Shown in pieces: positions 26,347 to 33,866 of a stretch of DNA of 64,000 nt. The translations under genes were made by a program, and so were the position numbers. The stretch spans positions 62,001 through 126,000 of the forward strand of contig CAYMPH010000007.1 in NCBI GenBank assembly GCA_964392365.1, given 5' to 3'. The stretch is from CAYMPH01 sp964392365. Lineage in GTDB: Bacteria > Spirochaetota > UBA4802 > UBA5550. The notes under the pieces were generated by a model. The model saw only the letters and a list, made by a program, of their open reading frames with translations. It was not told where the DNA came from and did no database searches. Each line of letters opens with the position of its first letter. Positions within the stretch are counted from its first letter, which is position 1.

Positions 26347-27573
26347 TTATGCAAAATATTTCTTTACATTTTCATGAAAATTGCCAATAAATACCGGATT
26401 AATTTCAGAAGCTTCAGGACTGAATATCTGTAATCCGCGCCTGATAATTATATTTTTTCGCGGATCTTTATCCCTGGAAGGAGCAATAATATCCGTATAT
26501 TTCTTCCCATGCTCTGACCCCCATTCAGAAATAACAAAACCCTTATTTATAAAGCTTGATAGCATTGGATAAAAATCCAGTTTTTTAATCAGATAATTTG
26601 TTTTTTCATCTGCTGCATACTGCAAAATGTGCCATGCTGCAATATCGTGCATTACAATATTTTTAGAAGCTACAAGCAGCGGCGGATCCATGAAAACTGT
26701 TTTGCCGAAATCCGGGCCGACTGTTGTCTGGATCAAAGACGCTTCTGAAACTGCCATACGGAATTTTTTCTGAATTTCATCTGCTGCATTTATCTCTGCG
26801 CACTTTTCCATAAAACTATTTCCATCTCTATGCAGCTCAAGCCTGCTGTCCTCTCTGAGCCAGCCAACCGCATTTTTCAATGCAAGAGTTGCGCCTCCCA
26901 TTAAATGGGTTGATATTCTGTTCAAGTAAATTATATGATCAGCTTTTTTTATGATATTCGGAAGCATTACAGGTCCTGACCAGTGGGTAAAGTGCCTTGA
27001 TTCAGCCTTGAAAAAATTATCATATCCGCCTTCTTCAAAAGCATGAACTGTACAGCCGCTTTTTTCTGCAGCAGCAAGCAGTCCGTTTTTTCTGAAAACT
27101 TCTCTGGTTGAACCTTTTTTAATTGAGGGGCTGTGATGAACTGTCTGAACTCCGGACATATCAGCCATAATTACTTCACCTGCTCCCTCCTTTTTAAGAA
27201 TAGAAGACATTGCCATTACAAGCTCCGGCCGGGTTACGGATGGATAGGCATTAGCGGAATTGGAAGATACTTTCAGTAATACCCTGTCTCCTTTTTTCAG
27301 CCAGGAGAATCCTCCAAGTTTTTCCATTACAACCCTGAGAGACTTCTCTATTTCAACTGCATCAGGCAGCGTTTTTAATGATCTGCTAATTTCCGATATT
27401 ATCACTGGCGGACCGGATTTACCGTGGCCCTTGATATCAATACTTTTTATTTTTTTAACAGCTTCAGACTGCTGTCTTTTATTTACATAAGATGTTATTC
27501 CTATAGAACCTAAAACTGCAGCTCCAATTCCGGTAAAAGCTAAAAATTTTTTCCTTGAAATTTTATTTTCCAT
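26347..27573 (-). CDS. DUF362-domain protein with Tat signal
   Basis: A 408-residue protein with a twin-arginine-type leader (KISRKKFLAFTGIGAAVLG), in which the pair is SRKK rather than RR, followed by a DUF362 domain. DUF362 proteins are iron-sulfur or corrinoid-related proteins of unknown reaction; no ferredoxin cysteines are present here. The frame is open to 27612, but GGAG lies before the ATG at 27573, where the leader begins. The chain contains conserved-looking segments such as GDRVLLKVSSNSANAYPSVTRPE, written here only in part: VLLKVSSNSA. It lies upstream of the gap at 26217-26346 and downstream of the TlpA-like lipoprotein gene (66-base gap after correction: 105 bases). A role in periplasmic redox chemistry is possible but unproven. 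Confidence 0.78.
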   Translation of the reverse strand: MENKISRKKFLAFTGIGAAVLGSIGITSYVNKRQQSEAVKKIKSIDIKGHGKSGPPVIISEISRSLKTLPDAVEIEKSLRVVMEKLGGFSWLKKGDRVLLKVSSNSANAYPSVTRPELVMAMSSILKKEGAGEVIMADMSGVQTVHHSPSIKKGSTREVFRKNGLLAAAEKSGCTVHAFEEGGYDNFFKAESRHFTHWSGPVMLPNIIKKADHIIYLNRISTHLMGGATLALKNAVGWLREDSRLELHRDGNSFMEKCAEINAADEIQKKFRMAVSEASLIQTTVGPDFGKTVFMDPPLLVASKNIVMHDIAAWHILQYAADEKTNYLIKKLDFYPMLSSFINKGFVISEWGSEHGKKYTDIIAPSRDKDPRKNIIIRRGLQIFSPEASEINPVFIGNFHENVKKYFA

Positions 27574-27678
27574 AATTTTCTCCAAAATTAATATATTGGA
27601 TTTAATATACACACATTCCGGAAATAAGCATAAACATTTTTAACAGTCCCTATTAATAATAAAAATATCAGCTGATTC

Positions 27679-28698
27679 CTATTCCAGTGCTTTTTCAATA
27701 CGCGATTCAATTTCAACGGTTTTAACCGATTCCTCTTCAGGATTTATTTTATCCCTGATAATCCCATTAGGATCCAGAATGCATATATACGGGATCTCGT
27801 GTGCGTTGAACGCATACATAAGCTTTGTGTTAATATCTTTGATAATGGAATTTTCCTCGCTGACAATAATCCATGGCATATTGTTCTCTTTTGCGTATTT
27901 ACTGAGGTTTATAACTGTATCATGTATGCCAACAGCAATTACAGCAATCGGAGTATTCTTTTTCTTTGACTGAATATTTTTTATTGCAGTAATGTATCCG
28001 CTGCACATTGGGCAGTATGAATTCCAGAAAAATAGTATAATATGTTTACCCTTGAAAGCCTTTAATGTTGCAGCATTGCCTTTTATGTCCGTAACTTTGA
28101 AGTCTGGAGCCATTTTTCCTATAGAAAGATTGTCCATATCATGCAGATGTAATTTACTGTTTTCAATATAAAAATTATCTGCATTAAGCTTGATTACTTC
28201 ATTAAAACACGAACGGGCTCCATTTGCATCTCCATTCAACATCCTGTTTCTGCCGGTACGGAACAGCATAACAGAACGCGCCTGAGACGATTCAACTTTG
28301 GACTGTAATTTTTCAAAAAGTATAAGTGCATCTTTTTTTCTATATTCGTTGCAATAAGCAATATAAACATAATCAGTTATTTTGCCCCAAAGGTCATCAT
28401 TAAACGGAATCTGCCTGACAGCATCTTCCACATATTTCACAGAACCCGGCACACGGCACCATTTACTGAATGCTTTGATTGCCTTGTTTTTCGCCTCAGC
28501 CTCAGGTCTTCCTTTGAGATACTGTTCAAACAGGTTAGATGCTTCAAGGTGAGCTGCACGGGCGTTGTCATCAATGACGAATTTTTCGCCGCCTGATAGA
28601 GATTTCGATTCCTTGCCGCATGACGGGAAAACTGCAATAAGAAGTATTGATGCCGCTGTTATGCATATTCTTATAAATAATAACATTAATTTTTCCAT
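27679..28698 (-). CDS. TlpA-like thioredoxin-fold lipoprotein
   Basis: A 339-residue envelope protein: lipoprotein signal with Cys in VFPSCGKES, a helical TPR-like region (about 45-185) and a C-terminal TlpA/ResA-like redoxin domain (about 195-335) with active site SYCPMCSGY near 229 and the cis-Pro region HEIPYICILDPNG. Such proteins reduce periplasmic disulfides, often during cytochrome c or metalloprotein maturation. AGGACT precedes the ATG. The next gene on the strand is the DUF362 protein, also exported, so the pair may work together. No ccm genes lie nearby. Confidence 0.85.
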   Translation of the reverse strand: MEKLMLLFIRICITAASILLIAVFPSCGKESKSLSGGEKFVIDDNARAAHLEASNLFEQYLKGRPEAEAKNKAIKAFSKWCRVPGSVKYVEDAVRQIPFNDDLWGKITDYVYIAYCNEYRKKDALILFEKLQSKVESSQARSVMLFRTGRNRMLNGDANGARSCFNEVIKLNADNFYIENSKLHLHDMDNLSIGKMAPDFKVTDIKGNAATLKAFKGKHIILFFWNSYCPMCSGYITAIKNIQSKKKNTPIAVIAVGIHDTVINLSKYAKENNMPWIIVSEENSIIKDINTKLMYAFNAHEIPYICILDPNGIIRDKINPEEESVKTVEIESRIEKALE

Positions 28699-28995
28699 TA
28701 GTAGTCCTCTGATCGAATATATATTTCTCTTTATCTCATAATATAGAGAAAAGTAATCCCGTTTGCTGATTCAAGAATCACAGAAATGAAACGTTCAAAC
28801 AGACTTAAATTCTCTTTTCATTACAGAAAACTATTATTAAAAAATAGAAAATTTTCACAGCCTGCTATTGAATAAACAGCATACTGCAGCATCCCGGGAA
28901 CTATGGTTAGATATGCTCACCAACCGTTATCAACGTTTCAGAAACTAAAAGCAACTATATTTATTTACTTTCCGTATTAAAACCGGAAATGTTCA

Positions 28996-30126
28996 TTATA
29001 CTTTACCTGTTTTATGATCATATGTTTCAAGACCAAGAACTCCTATCCCAATACCGGAAGCAAGAGCAATGCACATAATCCGCTGTTTTTTCCATTCCGT
29101 TTGTTCTGCTAACGAAAAAGACAAGGTGAAAGGCACTGACACTGCACCAATATTCCCGTATTCAGGAAATGTAACTCCGGCCTTTTCATAGGAAACTCCA
29201 AGCATCTCCGCGCCTTTCTTCATTGCAGGTATTGCAGGTTGATGTGTGATAAACAGGTCTATAGTATCCTTATTCCAATCTAGCCGGCTGAGAACAGCTT
29301 CTGTCACAGGTAAAAATTTTGAAAGAGCTGCTTCAAATAACTGCTTAGGCTGTGATCTCATGATTCCCTCAAAATAACTCTTTAAAAAACACAAACTATT
29401 ATATTCTCCATAACTCTCTCTCGCTCCTGCCATTAAATTAATGCCTTTGGTGCCGCTTGATTGCGGACCAATAACTGCAGCAACAGCGCCGTCAGCCATA
29501 GTGAACGAGGAAAACTGATCCATTATATCTCCGCCGGCATTTACTATTTTTAAAGCGTTTTCAGATAATACAGATGTTTTTTCAGCAGATACAAGAAGCG
29601 CCATCCTGATTCTTTTTGTTGCTATCATGGCATCTGCGATGCACCAGGCATCGATGAATCCCATACATGCATCACTGACATCAAAAGCCATCTGACCACT
29701 TAGACCCAGTCTATCCTGAATGAGCACTGCAGTAGCAGGCTCTTCATATTCACGGGATATGCCGCTGAAATATATTATCAGATCTATCTCTTCAAGGGGA
29801 ATCGGTCTGCCGTCATATGTTTTTTTCATGATTAATTCATCAACAGCTTTCATTGCTAGATCTATTACCCGGGTATCCTTGTCACAAATATGCTTTTCCT
29901 TCAGTCCGGTTCTCCTGTTGAGTTCGAGAAGAGATCCTGGAAAAAAAGTTATTCCCCCTTCAATTTCCTCTACTGTCTGAACATTCTCAGGCGCCCAATG
30001 AGCCAGAGCAATAAGTGCAGACGCACCATTGAACACCCGGTGCAAATCATTCTGTTCTGCTTCGGATTCATGTTTAAATATATTAACATCTTCATCTGAA
30101 TAAGCCTTTTCAGCCTTTGGATCCAT
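28996..30126 (-). CDS. KAS III / OleA-like thiolase-superfamily enzyme
   Basis: A 376-residue condensing enzyme of the thiolase superfamily. The active-site Cys lies in DVSDACMGF near 154, His in LFITHQPAIP near 285 and Asn in YGNIGAVSVP near 316: the Cys-His-Asn triad of FabH-type synthases. The EEPATA segment ahead of the Cys and the LLVSAEKTS stretch after it recall OleA-like head-to-head condensing enzymes as well as FabH. No oleBCD or fab genes are adjacent, so either beta-ketoacyl-ACP synthesis or long-chain Claisen condensation is possible. AGGAAA precedes the ATG. The gene stands alone between gaps of about 300 bases. Confidence 0.85.
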   Translation of the reverse strand: MDPKAEKAYSDEDVNIFKHESEAEQNDLHRVFNGASALIALAHWAPENVQTVEEIEGGITFFPGSLLELNRRTGLKEKHICDKDTRVIDLAMKAVDELIMKKTYDGRPIPLEEIDLIIYFSGISREYEEPATAVLIQDRLGLSGQMAFDVSDACMGFIDAWCIADAMIATKRIRMALLVSAEKTSVLSENALKIVNAGGDIMDQFSSFTMADGAVAAVIGPQSSGTKGINLMAGARESYGEYNSLCFLKSYFEGIMRSQPKQLFEAALSKFLPVTEAVLSRLDWNKDTIDLFITHQPAIPAMKKGAEMLGVSYEKAGVTFPEYGNIGAVSVPFTLSFSLAEQTEWKKQRIMCIALASGIGIGVLGLETYDHKTGKV

Positions 30127-30479
30127 TTAATTTTCCTTTATAATTTATTCTTTTACTTTTTCTTTTTTCAGGAGTTTCAGATATAAAAGCAACTTAAATT
30201 CCTGATAATACGTCTGCAAACAGAAAATATTAATTAAATTTCATGCAATAAAGATATCAGGAATAAGCTTACAAAACATTCGTGATTTGCTTGTCAGAGC
30301 TCTTGCATTCATTAGAACAAAAAAAAATACAAATATTTTTATAATTGATAAATAAAAAGGACTGTCACCCTCATAGAGTTAACAGTCCCTTATAAAAAAA
30401 ATAATCAATTATGAATTCATCAATATAAAAAATGGATAACGCAGATTGAATTTATTACTTTAAAAAAAAATAATAAAAT
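30127..30479. other. intergenic region with terminator of tatA
   Basis: About 350 AT-rich bases between tatA and the KAS III-like gene on the same strand. It contains the hairpin terminator at 30359-30388. A weak echo of the MITE terminus (GGATAACGCAGATTGAA) occurs at about 30432-30448. No open frame is convincing. Confidence 0.5.
30350..30388 (-). terminator. intrinsic terminator of tatA
   Basis: On the minus strand GGACTGT and ACAGTCC form a seven-base stem around a 16-base loop and are followed by TTTTTATTT. It lies about 90 bases past the tatA stop codon. Confidence 0.8.
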
Positions 30480-30662
30480 TTATGATTTTTTAGTCCCTTC
30501 TTTTTTTTCTTCTTTGTCTAATTCGCCATTCATAGCTTTTTTAAATTCATTAATGCCTTTTCCTAAATCTTTAGCAAGTGTTGGAATTTTATTTGCTCCA
30601 AAAAGTACAAAAATAATTAAAAATATAACTACCATTTCCGGCATTCCGATTCCTGATAACAT
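30480..30662 (-). CDS. tatA: twin-arginine translocase subunit TatA
   Basis: A 60-residue TatA/E protein: short N-terminus, one membrane helix (MPEMVVIFLIIFVLFGA), the hinge KIPTLAKDLGKGINEFKKA amphipathic helix and a charged tail. It forms the pore of the Tat pathway. GGAGG precedes the ATG at ideal spacing. No tatC or tatB is adjacent. The Tat-dependent formate dehydrogenase at 33.9-37.1 kb and the DUF362 protein at 26.3 kb are likely clients. An intrinsic terminator follows, so it is transcribed as a single gene. Confidence 0.93.
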   Translation of the reverse strand: MLSGIGMPEMVVIFLIIFVLFGANKIPTLAKDLGKGINEFKKAMNGELDKEEKKEGTKKS

Positions 30663-30835
30663 ATTAATCCTCCGTAATTTTTATTTAAAACATAGGCAAG
30701 TATGAATCACACAAAAAATTGTCAAATGAAATTTATATATAATATTCTTTCATGAAATTCTTAAATTCCCGATATTTCTTTTATATAAAACGCAGACCAT
30801 TTATGATTGCCAATTCAATAATATTTCAACAGGCG

Positions 30836-31471
30836 CTATTTATTCGGATGCTGTTCATTTTTTTCTTTTCTCATTTCTTCAACAAGGATATCAAGCTGTC
30901 TTTGAATTAAACCGAGAGAACCTTGTACACGCATTATCCGGGCATCACGTTCTTTTTCACGCTTTTCCTCTTCACTTTCCTCTTTTTCATCTTCCTGAAT
31001 ATTTTCATGTATTTCTTCTACATCCTCCTGAAGCTCATCAACATCTTTCTCAATTGAGTCAACATCTTTCTCGATTTCCTCTACATCTTCCTGGATTTCA
31101 TCAATGTCTTCCTGTATCTCTTCAACATCTTCCTGAATTTCATCAATATCTTTTTCTACTTCCTTCAAGCTTTTAGTGTTTTTATTTACAGACATCTGAA
31201 TAAATATCGCTAAATAAATTGCCTCCAGTGATACTGCTGTGGTTAACACCAATAATACATCTGTGACATTAAATCCGAATAAAATAAATATAAAACTTCC
31301 TGTGAATAAAATTGTATGCGCTATAAGCGATGCATTTGAACCCATTCGCTGAATAATAGAATCTGATATTTCTTCTAGCCTTTGCTGAAAAGATTTTCTA
31401 TTACTAATTTTATTTTTTTTAAAAGAAGGATCTTTTATTGCTTCATTTTTATTTAAAATATTTTCCTTCAT
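30836..31471 (-). CDS. DUF1003-like membrane protein with acidic heptad-repeat coiled coil
   Basis: A 211-residue protein with two membrane helices (about 45-65 and 70-92) in a DUF1003-like hairpin (MGSNASLIAHTILF, then TTAVSLEAIYLAIFIQMSVN). This is followed by about seven near-perfect heptads of the form D-I/V-D/E-E-I-Q-E (about 105-158), an acidic stretch and a final helix. The heptads must form a long, strongly negative coiled coil in the cytoplasm. At the DNA level they are 21-base tandem repeats between about 31010 and 31165, so copy number may vary among strains. AGGGAG precedes the ATG. Function unknown; structural or ion-related roles are guesses. Confidence 0.75.
   Translation of the reverse strand: MKENILNKNEAIKDPSFKKNKISNRKSFQQRLEEISDSIIQRMGSNASLIAHTILFTGSFIFILFGFNVTDVLLVLTTAVSLEAIYLAIFIQMSVNKNTKSLKEVEKDIDEIQEDVEEIQEDIDEIQEDVEEIEKDVDSIEKDVDELQEDVEEIHENIQEDEKEESEEEKREKERDARIMRVQGSLGLIQRQLDILVEEMRKEKNEQHPNK
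31010..31165 (-). repeat. 21-base in-frame tandem repeats
   Basis: Roughly seven diverged copies of a 21-base unit (typical piece CATCTTCCTGAATTTCATCA on the plus strand) encode the heptads of the DUF1003-like protein. The unit length is a multiple of three, so gain or loss of a copy keeps the frame. Confidence 0.8.
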
Positions 31472-31593
31472 AAAAATCTCCCTTAAATAAAATTATATAA
31501 GTTTCAGTAAATTTTGAGACATCCGGTATTTTCTTTGTTCTGAAAGCAAGTAACATTCTTAAGTAATTTTTTTATAAAATAAATATTAAAGCC

Positions 31594-31633
31594 ATAAAAA
31601 AAAAGGCTGATACCTTTTCAGATAACAGCCTTT
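31594..31633 (-). terminator. intrinsic terminator of the formate dehydrogenase operon
   Basis: On the minus strand AAAGGCTG and CAGCCTTT form an eight-base stem with a 16-base loop, followed by a run of T residues. It lies 26 bases past the stop codon of the NrfD-type subunit gene. Confidence 0.88.
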
Positions 31634-31659
31634 ATGTTAATTTTTTTAAAAATTAGAAT

Positions 31660-33030
31660 CTATTCGTGCTTTTCAAAAACAGGAAAATTCTTTCCTATTA
31701 AATAATAAACCAGTATTCCGGCAGAAGCGACTCCAGCTGAGATTAAAATCTCAAATGGATGCGGCCAGTAAACTGAATATCCCGGAACTGGAAGACCAAT
31801 GAATGAAACGTTGAATCTGTTCAGAACAACCCCGAGGAATACATACATTCCAGCAGCCCTGAAGACCGTTTTCGGATCGGATGAAGCGAACAGAAGTACA
31901 ATCGGGATCAGCAGTCCGCCTATAATCTCTATTGCAAAAAATACGATCTGGTAAATATCAGCGCTGAATCTGAATCCGGTCTGCATATAAAGAGTGACTG
32001 CTCTGAAAGCGAAAACAAAAAGCACAAGCCATCTTAAAATTTTGCCAAGACCCTGTATTACTTCAGTCTCCAGTTTAAATCCGAATCCTTTTGATGAGAA
32101 TGTAGATTCAAATATTACCATTGCGAAACCGACAGCAATCGCAGATGCATAAAAATATAGCGGAAGCGCAGGCGTGTACCAGAGTGAATTAAGTTTTGTA
32201 GGTACAAGCAGCATCAGTGTACCTAGTGAAGACTGGTGTGCTGTTGAGAAAATTACCCCGGACATATATACAATCAGCATTGTACCGCTTTTTGCGATTG
32301 TAAGCCCGAAAAATATAAGTAAAATCACAAGAAGTGCAAAAACAACCATCATATACTGTGTGCTTGATGTCATAATCAATACAAAGACAGAAACAAGACA
32401 TACACATAACCATGGAGCAGCAATGTTGTATATTTTTATAAGTTTTTCCGCTTTGTATTTTTCAAGAACAACCGGCAGAAATTCTATAAATAGAACACAT
32501 AGATAAAGAACTACGCACCATCCAACTTCTGCAAGAGCTGAATCCTTATTCCAGTACAGAAACAGATGCCAGATGTCCCATGGACGCCCAAGGTCAACAA
32601 GAAGACCTACGGCTACGAGAACATAGCCGAGAAATGCTGTGATAATGGCAGGACGCACTGCAGGATGGTATTTCTCCCTGCCGAATAAATGAACGAGTGC
32701 TGCAGTAGTAAAACCGCCAGCAGCAAGTGCAACGCCTGACATTACATCAAATCCGATCCAGACGCCCCATGGATACCCGTCAGTCAGATTTGAGATAGCG
32801 CCTATACCGAATACAAATCTTATTGCTGCAAGAAATACCGCAATCACCACAAGAGCGAGAAGAATTTTAATTCCTTTTCCTGTGTTTTTAAAGTGCGGCA
32901 TTATCTCAATTCCAATATCAATATTTAACTTTTTAAAGTCGAATCCGAGATAGTCGAGAATTGATTTAGTTTTTACAATGCCTTTATCAACCAGCGGCAT
33001 TATCTTAGTTTTTATCTCTTTTATATCCAT
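31660..33030 (-). CDS. NrfD/HybB-type membrane subunit of formate dehydrogenase
   Basis: A 456-residue integral membrane protein with about ten helices of the NrfD/PsrC/HybB family, the quinone-reducing anchor of many molybdoenzymes. Pieces such as PWGVWIGFDVMSGVALAAGGF and SSTQYMMVVF fit the family (first motif shortened: GVWIGFDVMSGVALAAGG). It has no haem-binding His pattern of the cytochrome b FdnI type, so electrons should reach the quinone directly from the iron-sulfur subunit. A GTG at 33036 overlaps the upstream stop, but the ATG at 33030 is better spaced from GGAGGG. It is the third gene of the operon and is followed by a terminator. Confidence 0.88.
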   Translation of the reverse strand: MDIKEIKTKIMPLVDKGIVKTKSILDYLGFDFKKLNIDIGIEIMPHFKNTGKGIKILLALVVIAVFLAAIRFVFGIGAISNLTDGYPWGVWIGFDVMSGVALAAGGFTTAALVHLFGREKYHPAVRPAIITAFLGYVLVAVGLLVDLGRPWDIWHLFLYWNKDSALAEVGWCVVLYLCVLFIEFLPVVLEKYKAEKLIKIYNIAAPWLCVCLVSVFVLIMTSSTQYMMVVFALLVILLIFFGLTIAKSGTMLIVYMSGVIFSTAHQSSLGTLMLLVPTKLNSLWYTPALPLYFYASAIAVGFAMVIFESTFSSKGFGFKLETEVIQGLGKILRWLVLFVFAFRAVTLYMQTGFRFSADIYQIVFFAIEIIGGLLIPIVLLFASSDPKTVFRAAGMYVFLGVVLNRFNVSFIGLPVPGYSVYWPHPFEILISAGVASAGILVYYLIGKNFPVFEKHE

Positions 33031-33032
33031 GA

Positions 33033-33854
33033 TCACTTACCCTCCTTTTTCTCAAGTTCCTGATTCTCAATCCTTCTGTTGATTACATAGGATGCAAGAC
33101 CAAGAACAACACTTAAGCCCATAACAACGCCAGGTATGGCATGCATGGCAGGCGCTGTTTTCATTCCAAGCGGCTGTGTCGGCAGATTCTTTGGATAATC
33201 AAGCTGCTCAAGAGGAACTTTTCCGAGGTACATAACGCATGTTCCGCCCACTTCTTCCTTGCCGTAGAGATGCTGATGATAATTCTCCGGATTGCCTTTC
33301 ATGCGCTTCTCGCCGACTTTAATCAGTTCAGAGCGATCGCCGAATAAAATAGCACCTGTTGGACAGGTTGTTGCACATGCCGGAGCAAGTCCTTCAAGGA
33401 TACGATCATAACACAGAGTACACTTCCTGATATCAGGCACTGCTTTGTCCCACTCGAACTTAGGAATGTTGTAAGGGCACGCCACCATGCAGTATCTGCA
33501 TCCTATACATTTGCTGCCATCCCAGATAACAGGGCCTTCCGGTGTTTTTTTAATAGCACTTACGATGCAAGCTGACTCGCATGCAGGTTCAAGACAATGC
33601 TGACACTGGTCTTTTCTGAATATCCAGTTTGTAAGATTATTTTTATCATCTTTAATCTCAAAAAATTTAATGACAGTGTATGTTTTTCCGGACATATTTG
33701 AAGGATTCTGATAACTGCCCAGCCCCCCGCTGACAAACTTTGTTTTTTCAGCAGGCAGTTCATTCCACTGTTTGCATGCAACCTGGCAGCCTCTGCAGCC
33801 CATACATTTTGTTGTATCTATTAAAAAACCTTTTTGTTTATCTACTGATTTCAT
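33033..33854 (-). CDS. fdhB: formate dehydrogenase iron-sulfur subunit
   Basis: A 273-residue DMSOR-family electron-transfer subunit with four 4Fe-4S sites. CMGCRGCQVACKQW, CQHCLEPACESAC, CIGCRYCMVACPYNIP and CTLCYDRILEGLAPACATTCP are visible (last one over the first 20 residues only: CTLCYDRILEGLAPACATTC). A single C-terminal membrane helix (about 235-258, IPGVVMGLSVVLGLASYV) anchors it, as in FdnH/HybA. It carries electrons from the catalytic subunit to the NrfD-type subunit. GGAGAGG precedes the ATG, 12 bases after the catalytic gene. Confidence 0.93.
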   Translation of the reverse strand: MKSVDKQKGFLIDTTKCMGCRGCQVACKQWNELPAEKTKFVSGGLGSYQNPSNMSGKTYTVIKFFEIKDDKNNLTNWIFRKDQCQHCLEPACESACIVSAIKKTPEGPVIWDGSKCIGCRYCMVACPYNIPKFEWDKAVPDIRKCTLCYDRILEGLAPACATTCPTGAILFGDRSELIKVGEKRMKGNPENYHQHLYGKEEVGGTCVMYLGKVPLEQLDYPKNLPTQPLGMKTAPAMHAIPGVVMGLSVVLGLASYVINRRIENQELEKKEGK

Positions 33855-33866
33855 GGTTGCCTCTCC

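Noticed and set aside
31010..31165. Regularly repeated short units that might suggest a CRISPR array
   Set aside because: The units are 21 bases, contiguous without spacers and in frame within a coiled-coil gene.
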